A stretch of DNA of 64,000 nucleotides from Thioclava sp. ES.031 (GCF_002563775.1 NZ_PDJO01000001.1:878001-942000); one strand, 5' to 3'. Shown: positions 36,906 through 45,719, numbered from the stretch's first letter. Numbers and translations are program-made. Notes: generated by a model not told the origin, from the letters alone.

Positions 36906-36939
36906 CTTTTCTCCTTCGCGGCGGATACACCGCACGAAT

Positions 36940-36956
36940 CTTAAGACTGACTTAAG
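36940..36956. promoter_or_regulatory. PmrA/QseB-type box CTTAAG-N5-CTTAAG
   Basis: CTTAAG at 36940-36945 and again at 36951-36956, 11 bases apart, exactly fits the YTTAAK-N5-YTTAAK box known for PmrA and QseB regulators. Each half is itself palindromic, so the box is readable on both strands. It lies in the 73-base gap between the regulator gene and dsbD. Confidence 0.7.
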
Positions 36957-36978
36957 CTTCGCCCGCGATCCGGCCAAC

Positions 36979-38907
36979 ATGAACGCAAAGGCTCTTTCCC
37001 GTCCATCGCTGCGCGCCCTCTGGGGCGTGTTTCTGGTCTCATTGCTGTTGCCCGGCCTTGCGGCGGCGCAGAGCTTCGATCTTCTGAAGCCCAAGGGAGG
37101 CAGCGGTCCGCTGTCGCCCGAAGAGGCGTTTCAGGTCGAGACCGAGTGGCAGGAGGACGGAACGCTTGCGGTCTCCTTCGATATCGCGCCGGGCTATTAC
37201 CTCTATCGCGAGCATCTGACGGTGAGCGCCGAGGGCGGCGATGCGCCCGTGATCGAGACGCAGCCGGGCGAGATGAAGGACGATCCGAATTTCGGCACGG
37301 TCGAGGTCTGGCACGATCGCACCGAGGCCGTGGTGAGCAACATTTCCGGCCCGTTCACGCTGCACTGGCAGGGCTGCGAGGAAAAGGGGCTGTGCTACCC
37401 GCCGCAAAGCCGCGAGATTGTGCCTCCGGGCGGGGCCGCGACTGCACCCGCATCCGGCGCGGCGCAATCGAACCAGGCCGCCGGAGTGCCGGATTATGCG
37501 CAGAGCGACGCGTCCTCCGCGCCTGCAGCGCGTTCCGAGGCAGAGAGCCCTTCGTCCCCCGCATCCGCCTCCGAAGGGAGCGGAAACAGCCTGAGCCTCT
37601 CCTCCGATGACGGCCTCGTCGCGGGGATCGCGGCGAAGGGCGGTTGGGCTCTGGTCGTGGCGTCCTTCTTCGGCTTCGGTCTGCTTCTGGCTTTCACGCC
37701 TTGCGTGCTGCCGATGGTGCCGATCGTCGCCGGGATGCTTGGCGCGCAAGGCAAAGACCTGACGCCTGCGCGCGGGCTGGCGCTGACCGGGACCTATGTG
37801 CTGGCGATGGCGGTGGCCTTCGGGCTTCTGGGCATCGTCGCGGCGTGGTCCGGGCAGAACCTGCAATTCCTGATGCAGGCGCCTGCGACGGTGATCGCGC
37901 TCGCGCTGCTGTTCGCCGTTCTCGCACTGTCTTCCTTCGGCCTGTTCGAGCTGCGCCTGCCGCAGGCGCTGACCAACAAGGTCAGTTCCGTTCAGGGGCC
38001 GCGCGGTACGCTGGCAGGCGCGGCGATCCTCGGCTTCACCTCGACGCTGATCGTCGGGCCTTGCGTGACGGCCCCGCTGGCAGGGGCCTTCCTCTATATC
38101 GCGCAGACGGGCGATGCGGGGCTCGGGGCCTCGGCGCTGTTTGCGCTGGGGCTGGGGCAGGGCGTGTTGCTGATGGCCGTGGGGCTCTTCGGCTCGGCGA
38201 TCCTGCCGCGCATGGGCGAATGGATGGTCGGCGTGAACCGCGCCTTCGGCTTCGTCTTCCTTGGCGTGGCGATCTGGTTGTTGAGCCGCGTCGTCACGGG
38301 GCCTGCGATCCTCGCGCTCTGGGCGCTGCTGCTGATCGGCGCAGGCGTGGCCCTGGGCGGTCGCGACCGGTTCGGACCGGAAAGCTCGGGCCTGCGCCGC
38401 GTGGGCGGCGCGCTGGGTGTCGCAGCGCTGCTGGCCGGTGCGCTCGAAGGTATCGGCGCGGCAAGCGGCGCCGCCGATCCGCTGCGGCCGCTTGCACCCT
38501 TCACGGCAGGCCAGACAGTCATGGCCGCGACGTCGGACGTGCTGACGGAGGATGACTTCGCCCATGTCGAGACGCCCGAGGCGCTCGATTCCGCGCTCGC
38601 CGCGGCGAAGGGCGCGCCGGTGATGCTGATCACCACGGCCGAGTGGTGCACCGAATGCGCGACCATTGCGCGCGAGGTGATCCCCGACCCGCAGGTGCAG
38701 GCCGCGCTGCGCCACGTCACGCCCATCGCGGTCGATGTGACCAAGACCGGCGCGCCGCAGCAGGCGCTTCTCAAGCAGTTGGGCGTGATCGGCCCGCCGA
38801 CGCTGATCTTCCTCAGTCCCGACCATTCGGAGGCGCAGGGCACCCGGCTGATCGGGGATGTGACCGCGCCGAAACTCACGACCTCGCTCTCGGAGATCGC
38901 TCAATGA
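36979..38907 (+). CDS. dsbD: Thiol:disulfide interchange protein DsbD
   Basis: The product is 642 residues with the full three-part layout: signal peptide and alpha domain (cysteines in WQGCEEKGLCYPP), an eight-helix membrane domain (cysteines in FTPCVLPMVP and VGPCVTAPL), and a C-terminal thioredoxin domain with WCTEC. It moves reducing power from cytosolic thioredoxin to periplasmic proteins. The linker after the alpha domain is Ala/Ser-rich. Ribosome binding is weak at ATG 36979. The stop overlaps the next gene by 4 bases. Confidence 0.95.
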   Translation: MNAKALSRPSLRALWGVFLVSLLLPGLAAAQSFDLLKPKGGSGPLSPEEAFQVETEWQEDGTLAVSFDIAPGYYLYREHLTVSAEGGDAPVIETQPGEMKDDPNFGTVEVWHDRTEAVVSNISGPFTLHWQGCEEKGLCYPPQSREIVPPGGAATAPASGAAQSNQAAGVPDYAQSDASSAPAARSEAESPSSPASASEGSGNSLSLSSDDGLVAGIAAKGGWALVVASFFGFGLLLAFTPCVLPMVPIVAGMLGAQGKDLTPARGLALTGTYVLAMAVAFGLLGIVAAWSGQNLQFLMQAPATVIALALLFAVLALSSFGLFELRLPQALTNKVSSVQGPRGTLAGAAILGFTSTLIVGPCVTAPLAGAFLYIAQTGDAGLGASALFALGLGQGVLLMAVGLFGSAILPRMGEWMVGVNRAFGFVFLGVAIWLLSRVVTGPAILALWALLLIGAGVALGGRDRFGPESSGLRRVGGALGVAALLAGALEGIGAASGAADPLRPLAPFTAGQTVMAATSDVLTEDDFAHVETPEALDSALAAAKGAPVMLITTAEWCTECATIAREVIPDPQVQAALRHVTPIAVDVTKTGAPQQALLKQLGVIGPPTLIFLSPDHSEAQGTRLIGDVTAPKLTTSLSEIAQ

Positions 38908-39656
38908 ACCTTATCCGCTTCGCCCCGCTCGCGTTGATCGCCCTCGCGGCCTGCGCGCCCGAGCCTCCCAGCCCGGCCCCGCAACCCGCGCCGCAAGCGC
39001 CGCAGCTGAGCGCGCGCGTGAAGGCGATCTACGGCGCGATGGAGAATGACGGGCGCACGATCCCTGCGGTGGACCCGAAACTGCTGAGCGAAGAGAAAGC
39101 CCGTCAGGAGGTCGATTACTGGACCGACGAACCGCCCGGCACGATCGTCGTCGACCCCTGGGCGCGCAAGCTCTACCTCGTGCAGAAGAACAACCGCGCG
39201 CTGCGCTACACGGTCGCCGTGGGCGAGGACGGGCGCGGCTTTTCCGGCGAGGGACATATCCCCTATCAGCGCGACTGGCCGAGCTGGACGCCGACCAAGA
39301 GCATGATCAAGGAAGACCCCGAGCTATACGGCCCGGTGAAGGACGGGCTCGCCGGTGGCCTCGACAATCCGCTCGGCGCGCGGGCGCTTTACCTGCATCG
39401 GGGGAACAAGGACACGCTCTACCGCATTCACGGAACGATGGATGACAGTTCAATCGGCAAGGCGACCTCGGCGGGCTGCATCCGATTGTTCAATCAGGAC
39501 ATCATCGACCTCGCCGACCGCGTCCGCTCCGGCACCCATGTCGTCGTGCTGACCCGTGCCGAGAGCGGCAAGGGCACGGTGCCGCCGGGCCAGCCGCTGC
39601 CGCCCGTTCCCTACTCCCCTGAAGATTTCCCCCAAACCACAGGAGACGACACATGA
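38904..39656 (+). CDS. L,D-transpeptidase (YkuD domain) lipoprotein
   Basis: The product is 250 residues with a lipoprotein signal (lipobox LAAC at about residues 14-17) and a Pro-rich linker. The YkuD catalytic block is HGTMDDSSIG followed by SAGCIRL, giving His and Cys. It would make 3-3 crosslinks or anchor proteins to peptidoglycan in the periplasm. It sits between dsbD and a DsbA-like gene, overlapping each by 4 bases, so its catalytic cysteine is a likely client of those redox proteins. Confidence 0.92.
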   Translation: MNLIRFAPLALIALAACAPEPPSPAPQPAPQAPQLSARVKAIYGAMENDGRTIPAVDPKLLSEEKARQEVDYWTDEPPGTIVVDPWARKLYLVQKNNRALRYTVAVGEDGRGFSGEGHIPYQRDWPSWTPTKSMIKEDPELYGPVKDGLAGGLDNPLGARALYLHRGNKDTLYRIHGTMDDSSIGKATSAGCIRLFNQDIIDLADRVRSGTHVVVLTRAESGKGTVPPGQPLPPVPYSPEDFPQTTGDDT

Positions 39657-40267
39657 TCGATCGCCGAAATTTCCTCACCCTCGCAGGCGTCGCCGCGGGC
39701 TCCACGCTGATCCTGCCGACGGCGAGCCTCGCGCAGGCCGACATCTCGCCGGAAGCGGTGTTCCACGATCCCAAGGCGCCCGCGCTTGGCAACCCGGATG
39801 GCGACATCACGCTGGTCGAGTATTTCGACTACCAGTGTCCCTACTGCAAATCGAACCACCCGGTGGTCGAGAAGGTGATGCGCGAGGACGGCAATCTGCG
39901 CGTCGTGATGAAGGACTGGCCGATCTTCGGCGCGCCTTCGGTCTATGCCTCGCAACTGGTGCTGGGCGCGCAGAGCATGGGTAAATACGAAGCAGGCCTC
40001 GAGGCGCTGATGGCGACGCAAGGCAAGCTGTCGAACGACCTGATCGACAAGACGCTCTCCGAGGCCGGTGTCGATCCCGACAAGGCGATGGCGGGCTATA
40101 AGGCCAACCGCAAGGAGATCGACGCGCTGCTCTCGCGCAATGACGGGCAGGCGGTCGCGATCGGTCTGCGTGGCACGCCCGCCTATATCGTCGGGCGCGA
40201 CGTCTATCCCGGTGCCGTCGATGCCGACACGCTGCGCAAGGCGATCAGCGACGCGCGCCAGGCCTGA
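39653..40267 (+). CDS. DsbA-family thiol oxidoreductase
   Basis: The product is 204 residues with an RR-containing export signal (DRRNFLTLAGVAAGS), possibly Tat. The active site is CPYC in FDYQCPYCKSN, and the cis-Pro loop is GTPAYIV. It could oxidise substrates like DsbA or, with DsbD as reductant, protect single cysteines as DsbG does. The ATG overlaps the L,D-transpeptidase stop by 4 bases. A strong hairpin follows. Confidence 0.92.
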   Translation: MIDRRNFLTLAGVAAGSTLILPTASLAQADISPEAVFHDPKAPALGNPDGDITLVEYFDYQCPYCKSNHPVVEKVMREDGNLRVVMKDWPIFGAPSVYASQLVLGAQSMGKYEAGLEALMATQGKLSNDLIDKTLSEAGVDPDKAMAGYKANRKEIDALLSRNDGQAVAIGLRGTPAYIVGRDVYPGAVDADTLRKAISDARQA

Positions 40268-40293
40268 GCCGCACCACTTCGTCGGACAAACAA

Positions 40294-40327
40294 AAGGCCC
40301 CGGGGGTGAAGCAAACCCCGGGGCCTT
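40294..40327. terminator. Bidirectional terminator between the dsb operon and the SYLF gene
   Basis: AAGGCCCCGGGG (40294-40305) pairs perfectly with CCCCGGGGCCTT (40316-40327). On the minus strand the stem ends in TTTTG. It lies between two convergent units, 26 bases after the plus-strand stop. Confidence 0.8.
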
Positions 40328-40368
40328 CCTCATCGCGGGCCTCCCCCGGATGGGGAAGACGCCTGCGA

Positions 40369-40944
40369 TTAGCTGTTGTCGCCGTCTTTCCAGATGCGCA
40401 GCGTGCTGACCTTCGCGCCGCCGTTCAGGCCCGAGCTGTCGAAGACATAGACGCGCGGCTTGCCGGTCTCGATATTCGCGGTCGCATTGGCGTTGACGAC
40501 GGTGATGCCCGCGCCCGCGCCGACATGCCATTCGCCGCCATTCTGCACTTCGCTGACCGATTTCTTGGTCGGGAAGACGTAGATTTGGCTCGCCTGCTTG
40601 GCGCCGAGCTGGAGGCCGACCGACGCCTTGCCGATGTCGTAATAGCCCTGAACCTTGCCATTCTCGATCAGCGCGCCGGAGCCGCCCGAACCGCCGATGC
40701 CGAGGTCGACCGTGGTCACTTCGGGGAAGACCAGAACGGCTGCGGAATTGGTCGCGACCTGCTGGCAGGTCTCCTGGAGGCTGGCGCATTGCTGGAGCGC
40801 AGCGGCCACGTGCTTGTCGAGATCCGGACGCGGCTGAACGCCTTTCGCGTGGTCCATCGCATTGGCGGGCGAGCCTGCGAGCGCCATCGTGCCCATCAGG
40901 GTTGCGGCGATACCAGCGGTGAGGGTGCGGGTCTTGGATTTCAT
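40369..40944 (-). CDS. SYLF/YSC84-domain exported protein
   Basis: The product is 191 residues with a cleavable signal peptide (TLTAGIAATLMGTMALAGSPANA). The body carries SYLF-type features: AVLVFPEVTT, YYDIGKASVGLQLGAKQ, and a C-terminal VYVFDSSGLNGGAK. SYLF domains bind phospholipid in eukaryotes; bacterial members are periplasmic or outer-membrane proteins of unknown function. AAGGAGG lies 6 bases before the ATG. Two cysteines, CASLQETC, could form a disulfide, and the gene faces the dsb operon. Confidence 0.85.
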   Translation of the reverse strand: MKSKTRTLTAGIAATLMGTMALAGSPANAMDHAKGVQPRPDLDKHVAAALQQCASLQETCQQVATNSAAVLVFPEVTTVDLGIGGSGGSGALIENGKVQGYYDIGKASVGLQLGAKQASQIYVFPTKKSVSEVQNGGEWHVGAGAGITVVNANATANIETGKPRVYVFDSSGLNGGAKVSTLRIWKDGDNS

Positions 40945-41100
40945 GAGATGCCTCCTTTTGAAATTACGAGGCTGAAACGGACCCGCAGGCTGCACGTTCC
41001 TTTTCGGATCAATCACATAAGGCAAAAAATCGTGTCGGAACCGAGGGCGCGATCCGCGAATTCGCGCGCCCGGAGGAAGGAGGCGAGGCCGCTCTTTTCG

Positions 41101-42147
41101 TTACGCGGAAAGGCTGTCGAGCACCGCGCCCATGATCGCCGCGGTGTCGCGCCAATCCGGCAGGGCGGTTCCCGCCACCGCCGAGGCCGCGCCCATTCGC
41201 TCCCGCAATTCTGCGTCTTGGAGAAGCTGTCGCAGCGCTTCCGCAAAGTCGAGATGCGCATCGACCGGCACGAGAAACCCGGCATCGGGCGGCACCGTGT
41301 CGGGCACCGCGCCCGTGCGGCAGGTCACGATGGGCAGCCCGTGCTGCATCGCCTCGCCGAAGACGATCCCGTAGCCCTCGTAGCGCGTCGCCAGCGCGAA
41401 GATCGAGGCCGCGCGATAGGCGGTGTCCAGAGCGTCGCGCTCCATCCGTCCTGCAAGCTGCACCCGCTCGCTCAGCCCGAGCCGTGCGATCCGCGCCGCG
41501 AGCGCATCGGCGACCTCCGGGTCCTGCGCGCTGCCCACGATCTGCGCGCGCCAGTCCAGATCGGCGATCTCCGCCAAGGCGTCGATCAGCACGTCATGCC
41601 CCTTGCGCGGCGCCAATAGCCCGACCGCGAGGATCAGCGGCGGCGTGGCTTTCGCGCTCTCCAGCACCGGCGGACGGTCGAAGCCCGGCAGGGCGATCGA
41701 GATTCGCTCCGGCGCGACGCCGAACTCCTTTTGCAAAATGGCGCTGGTATGCGGACTCGGCACGACGACATGGGCGGCGCGGCGCAGGTTCTCCGCCTCG
41801 CGTTTCAGCAGATGGCGCGCGCGATCCTCGGTCAGCCCGGTCTCGAGCCCCAGCGGATGGTGCAGCATCGCAATCACGGGCGCGGTCATCGCGTCGAGCA
41901 CCTCCGGGTCGATCGACCCGAAGACCAGCCCGTCGAGGATCACCGGCACATCCGCGGGAATGGCGGTCAGTTGGCGGCGCGCGGTCTTGGTCTCCTCGGG
42001 CGTCGCATCGGGGAAGCCGGGCGGCAGTTCCAGATGCTCCACGCGGCGGCCCTCGGCCCGCAGCGCCTCGAGCAGCTTGCGCTCGTAGATGAACCCGCCG
42101 GTGAGTTGCGTGATGTCGCCCGGAATGGCGAAAACGGCTGGCGTCAT
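41101..42147 (-). CDS. Glycosyltransferase, GT-B fold (family 4-like)
   Basis: The product is 348 residues. The C-terminal donor domain has LILAVGLLAPRKGHDVLIDAL and the EX7E-type motif in YEGYGIVFGEAMQHGLPIV. The N-terminal part starts FAIPGDITQLTGGFIYERKL. It would transfer a sugar from a nucleotide sugar to a lipid, glycan or small-molecule acceptor; the target is not evident. It lies alone, downstream of the GntR-like regulator and a small membrane frame. Confidence 0.88.
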   Translation of the reverse strand: MTPAVFAIPGDITQLTGGFIYERKLLEALRAEGRRVEHLELPPGFPDATPEETKTARRQLTAIPADVPVILDGLVFGSIDPEVLDAMTAPVIAMLHHPLGLETGLTEDRARHLLKREAENLRRAAHVVVPSPHTSAILQKEFGVAPERISIALPGFDRPPVLESAKATPPLILAVGLLAPRKGHDVLIDALAEIADLDWRAQIVGSAQDPEVADALAARIARLGLSERVQLAGRMERDALDTAYRAASIFALATRYEGYGIVFGEAMQHGLPIVTCRTGAVPDTVPPDAGFLVPVDAHLDFAEALRQLLQDAELRERMGAASAVAGTALPDWRDTAAIMGAVLDSLSA

Positions 42148-42165
42148 GTCGTGTCTCTCCCGATC

Positions 42166-42315
42166 TTATCTGGCGCGTTGCTCGGCCCCGTCGCGGCGCA
42201 GCACCGCGCGTTCGACCCGCTCGATTGCGAGATAGGCCGCGACCGCCACGAGGGCGAGGAGGACAACCGAACTCCACAGCATTCCGTAATCCGAGGTCGA
42301 GGCGGTCAGTGCCAT
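42166..42315 (-). CDS. Small single-helix membrane protein or ABC permease C-terminal remnant
   Basis: A 49-codon frame reads MALTASTSDYGMLWSSVVLL and continues through one membrane helix to a charged tail (AIERVERAVLRRDG). The helix plus ERxxLR ending looks like the last helix of a SsuC/ThiX-type ABC permease, but no other permease part is nearby. It starts 8 bases after the regulator stop and ends 18 bases before the glycosyltransferase ATG. The ribosome site is weak. It may be a decayed gene end or a real short protein. Confidence 0.35.
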   Translation of the reverse strand: MALTASTSDYGMLWSSVVLLALVAVAAYLAIERVERAVLRRDGAEQRAR

Positions 42316-42323
42316 CAGCCCGC

Positions 42324-43346
42324 TCAGCGCCCGCGCGTGGATCGACGCTGCACGATCTGAAAACCGAGGTCGACGATCTTTTCCTGCGTGGCACTCCCCG
42401 AGAGCGCATCGAGGATCAGTTGCACCGCGCCCTCGCCCATTTCGCGGCGGAAGGTGCGCACCGAGGAGATCGAGGGCTCCGCGGCGGCCATCATCTCCAT
42501 ATCGTTGAACCCGCAGATGCCCAGATCGTCGGGAATGCGCAGGTTGCGGCGCTGCGCTTCGAACATCGCGCCAAGGGCGAGGTCGTCATTGATGCAGAAG
42601 ATTGCGTCGGTCTCGGGGGCGAGATCCATCAACTGCGCTAGTAGATGGCTGCCCAGCGTCACCGAGGAGGGGCGAGTGGTCGTCTGGATGCGCTTGCCTT
42701 CCTCAATGCCATGCGCGCGCAATTCGTCGCGGAACCCGTGCAGGCGGCGCTGCGTGCGCGGGTCCATCCGCGCGCCAAGGAAGCCGGGACGGCGGTAACC
42801 CTGCGCGATCAGATGCGCGGTGGCGGCACGGGCGGCGTCGTAATGCGAGAACCCGATCATCCGGTCATAGGGGGCGCTGCCGGTCTCCATAATCTGCACG
42901 ACCGGACAGCCCGCCTCGCGCAACAGCGCCTGCGCGGCCTCGGTCTGATCGACCCCGGCCACGATCAGCCCGGCGGGGCGCTGGCGCAGGAAGACGCGGA
43001 TCAGGTTCTCTTCCGACAGCGGCGCGTAGCGCGAATAACCAAGCTGGACCGAATGATGCGTACCCTCGACCGCGGAATAGATCCCGTCCATCACATCGGC
43101 GAAGACGTTGTTCGACACCGAGGGCAGGATCACCCCGATAATGTCCGACCGCGTCGAGGCGAGCGCGCGGGCCGCAGGGTCCGGCAGGTAGCCGAGCGAT
43201 TCGATTGCGGCGGCGATCTTGTCCCTCACGGCCGGCGAGACGACCTCGGGATTGCGCAGGGTGCGCGAAACAGTGGCAACGCTTACACCGACATGGTCGG
43301 CGACGTCGCGCATCGTAACTGACTTGTTTTCCTTATTTTTATTCAT
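42324..43346 (-). CDS. gntR: LacI-family regulator, GntR-like (gluconate)
   Basis: The product is 340 residues. The helix-turn-helix and hinge are VTMRDVADHVGVSVATVSRTL and PDPAARALAS, followed by a periplasmic-binding-protein-like effector domain ending FCINDDLALGAMFEA. It is divergent from gluconokinase and a TRAP operon, which makes gluconate or 6-phosphogluconate the likely effector. A palindromic operator lies in the shared 108-base gap. Confidence 0.88.
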   Translation of the reverse strand: MNKNKENKSVTMRDVADHVGVSVATVSRTLRNPEVVSPAVRDKIAAAIESLGYLPDPAARALASTRSDIIGVILPSVSNNVFADVMDGIYSAVEGTHHSVQLGYSRYAPLSEENLIRVFLRQRPAGLIVAGVDQTEAAQALLREAGCPVVQIMETGSAPYDRMIGFSHYDAARAATAHLIAQGYRRPGFLGARMDPRTQRRLHGFRDELRAHGIEEGKRIQTTTRPSSVTLGSHLLAQLMDLAPETDAIFCINDDLALGAMFEAQRRNLRIPDDLGICGFNDMEMMAAAEPSISSVRTFRREMGEGAVQLILDALSGSATQEKIVDLGFQIVQRRSTRGR

Positions 43347-43392
43347 TGCCTCTCCCCTGGGGCGCGTCTCTCTTCGAAAAGCGCGATTGACG

Positions 43393-43410
43393 AATGTAAC
43401 CGCTTACATT
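43393..43410. promoter_or_regulatory. LacI/GntR-type operator between gntR and gntK
   Basis: AATGTAACCGCTTACATT is palindromic at 16 of 18 positions with a central CG, the form used by LacI-family dimers and close to the E. coli GntR site ATGTTACC-GGTAACAT. A -35-like TTGACG (43387-43392) directly precedes it, so a bound repressor would sit between -35 and -10 of gntK. Confidence 0.7.
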
Positions 43411-43454
43411 ACGCCTCTGTGTCCAAGAAACACCTGTGAACCCGGTAAGGCAAG

Positions 43455-43991
43455 ATGGCAAGCAGCAGCAGCGCAAACGCGATACCAGTCCTTGTGATGG
43501 GCGTTTGCGGCACCGGCAAGACGACGGTGGCGCAGCGCGTGGCGCAAGCGGTGGACGGCGTGTTCCTCGATGCTGACGATTTCCATCCGCCCGAGAATGT
43601 CGCGCATATGGCCGCCGGTCTGCCGCTCAACGACGAGATGCGCTGGGACTGGCTCGACCTCGTGGCGAAGGGCGTGATCGAGGCGGGGCGCGACGGCCGG
43701 ACGGTCGTTTTCGCCTGTTCGGCGCTCAAGCATTCCTACCGGGATCGCCTGCGCCAGAGCCTCGGCGTGATGCATCTCGCGCATCTCACCGGGCCGCGCG
43801 ACCTGATCGCCCAGCGGATGGCCGCGCGCGAAAACCACTACATGCCGATCGCGCTGCTCGACAGTCAGCTGGCCGATCTGGAAATGCCGGGGCCCGACGA
43901 GGCCCCGCTGAGCTGCGATATCCGCGAAGCGCCAGAGGCGCTTTGTGCGCAGATATTGAACGCCTGGGGCCTCACGGCCCCACAAGTTTGA
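43455..43991 (+). CDS. gntK: Gluconokinase
   Basis: The product is 178 residues. The P-loop is GVCGTGKTT at residues 16-24, followed by LDADDFHPPENVAHMAAGLPLND, diagnostic of GntK/IdnK, and FACSALKHSYRDRLR. It phosphorylates gluconate to 6-phosphogluconate. AAGG lies just before the ATG. The TRAP binding-protein gene starts 24 bases later, so uptake and phosphorylation share a transcript. Confidence 0.95.
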   Translation: MASSSSANAIPVLVMGVCGTGKTTVAQRVAQAVDGVFLDADDFHPPENVAHMAAGLPLNDEMRWDWLDLVAKGVIEAGRDGRTVVFACSALKHSYRDRLRQSLGVMHLAHLTGPRDLIAQRMAARENHYMPIALLDSQLADLEMPGPDEAPLSCDIREAPEALCAQILNAWGLTAPQV

Positions 43992-44015
43992 TTTCGTCTT
44001 TTAAGGGAGGACACC

Positions 44016-45035
44016 ATGACGAAACCGATCCGTAAAATCGCCCTCGCGAGCGTCGCTATCGTGGCGCTGGCCAGCGCCGCGAATGCCGAAACCCACAAGT
44101 ACAAGTTCCAAAGCTCGGACCCGGCGGGTAACCCGAACTTCGAGCTGCAGCAGAACTGGGCGAAGGACCTCGCGGAGCGCACCGACAACCAGATTCAGGT
44201 CGAGATGATGCCCGTGGGCTCCGTCGTCGAACATAACGAGACGCTGGACGCGACCGGCGCCGGCATCATCGACGGTATCGTCACCGACATCTCCTATTTC
44301 GCGGGGAAAGACCCTGCCTTCTCGCTTCTGGGCAACCCGGTCGGCGCATGGTCGAGCACCGATCAGCTGCTGGACTTCATGAACAATGGCGGTGGCCAGC
44401 AACTCGCGAACGACCTGTTCGAACCCTATGGCGTGCACTACGTTGGCTCGACCACGACGGGCCTCGAGTCGCTCGTCTCGAAAGTGCCGCTCGACGGCGT
44501 GGCGGATCTGAAGGGTCTGAAGATGCGCGCGCCGGAAGGTCTCGTGCAGGACGTCTTCGCGGCGGCTGGCGCGGCTCCGGTGAACCTGCCGGGTTCGGAA
44601 GTCTACACCGCGCTCGACAAGGGCGTGATCGATGCGGCCGACTACACCGTGTTCTCGACCAACCAGGCGCAGGGCCTCAACGACATCGCGCCGAACCCGG
44701 TCTATCCGGGCTTCCACTCGATGCCGCTCGTGGGCGTCGCGATGAACAAGAAGGAATGGGACAGCCTGTCGCCCGACCTGCAGAAAGCCTTCCAGGAGTC
44801 GGTGAAGGAATTCGCGACCAACGAGGTCAGCGATCTCGCAGCGGCCGACAAGAAGGCCGTGGCCAAGGCCGAAGCGGGCGGCAAGATCCACATCCACAAC
44901 TGGTCGGATGAGGAGCGCGCCAAGTTCCGCCGCATCGCGATCACCCAGTGGGAAAAGGTTGCCAAGAAGTCGGACAAGGCGCAGCACGTCTATGACGTCC
45001 TGACCGCCTATCTGAAGAAGAACAACCTTCTCTGA
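44016..45035 (+). CDS. TRAP transporter binding protein DctP (probably gluconate or related sugar acid)
   Basis: The product is 339 residues with a signal peptide ending SAANA. The DctP fold shows KGLKMRAPEG with the conserved Arg that grips the substrate carboxylate, and NLPGSEVYTALDKGVIDAAD. It binds an acid in the periplasm and delivers it to the QM permease. Position after gntK makes gluconate the first guess. GGAGG precedes the ATG. A terminator-like hairpin follows the stop before the permease genes. Confidence 0.9.
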   Translation: MTKPIRKIALASVAIVALASAANAETHKYKFQSSDPAGNPNFELQQNWAKDLAERTDNQIQVEMMPVGSVVEHNETLDATGAGIIDGIVTDISYFAGKDPAFSLLGNPVGAWSSTDQLLDFMNNGGGQQLANDLFEPYGVHYVGSTTTGLESLVSKVPLDGVADLKGLKMRAPEGLVQDVFAAAGAAPVNLPGSEVYTALDKGVIDAADYTVFSTNQAQGLNDIAPNPVYPGFHSMPLVGVAMNKKEWDSLSPDLQKAFQESVKEFATNEVSDLAAADKKAVAKAEAGGKIHIHNWSDEERAKFRRIAITQWEKVAKKSDKAQHVYDVLTAYLKKNNLL

Positions 45036-45046
45036 TACCCTATCGG

Positions 45047-45078
45047 TGCGGGGCTGCGATCGCGGCCCCGCATCTTTT
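45047..45078 (+). terminator. Attenuator-like hairpin between dctP and dctQ (first TRAP operon)
   Basis: TGCGGGGC (45047-45054) pairs perfectly with GCCCCGCA (45065-45072), followed by TCTTTT. It lies inside the operon, 12 bases after the binding-protein stop, so partial termination would give more binding protein than permease. Confidence 0.65.
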
Positions 45079-45107
45079 CCTGTTTCCTGACAGCAGCGGT
45101 TTTTGCA

Positions 45108-45719
45108 ATGTCACAACCCGATAAGACCGGGGTGGATCACCCCGCACATGATCCGCACACGCCGGAACCGGTGCAAAACGAGGACGAGGCGGCGACCATC
45201 CCCGAGGCGGGCATCCTCGGCCGCGCGATCAACGCGGTGGGCATCGTCTTCGCGCTTGGCATCATCGCCTCCGCGCTGATCCTTCTGAACGAGGTCGTGC
45301 TGCGCTACGGCTTCGACAGCCCGACGATCTGGGCGCATGAGACGACGATCTTCCTCTGCGCGATGGCCTTCGTCTATGGCGGGCTCTACTGCGTCGTGCG
45401 CAACAGCCATATCCGCGTCGTCCTGATCTACGACATGGTCACCGGCCGGGCGAAGCGAGTTCTCGACGCGATCATCTCGCTGATCTGCCTCTTCGCGGCT
45501 GGCTTCTTCGCCTGGGCCGCCTATGGCATGGTGATGAAGGCGACCTTCCGTCCCGGTGGCGAGGTCCATTTCGAGACTTCGGGCAGCGCCTGGGATCCGC
45601 CATTCCCGGCCTATCTCAAGATTTTCCTTCTCGTCGTGCTCTGCCTCATGGTCGTGCAATTCATCGTCATGGCGGTGAACTACCTGCGCGGCGCCTTCGC
45701 ATCGGAGGCGGGTAAATGA
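45108..45719 (+). CDS. TRAP transporter small permease DctQ
   Basis: The product is 203 residues: about 45 polar residues first, then four membrane helices with the DctQ mark TIWAHETTIFLCAMAFVYGG. It pairs with DctM. The ribosome site is weak and the gene lies behind a hairpin, both pointing to lower expression than the binding protein. It overlaps dctM by 4 bases. Confidence 0.9.
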   Translation: MSQPDKTGVDHPAHDPHTPEPVQNEDEAATIPEAGILGRAINAVGIVFALGIIASALILLNEVVLRYGFDSPTIWAHETTIFLCAMAFVYGGLYCVVRNSHIRVVLIYDMVTGRAKRVLDAIISLICLFAAGFFAWAAYGMVMKATFRPGGEVHFETSGSAWDPPFPAYLKIFLLVVLCLMVVQFIVMAVNYLRGAFASEAGK

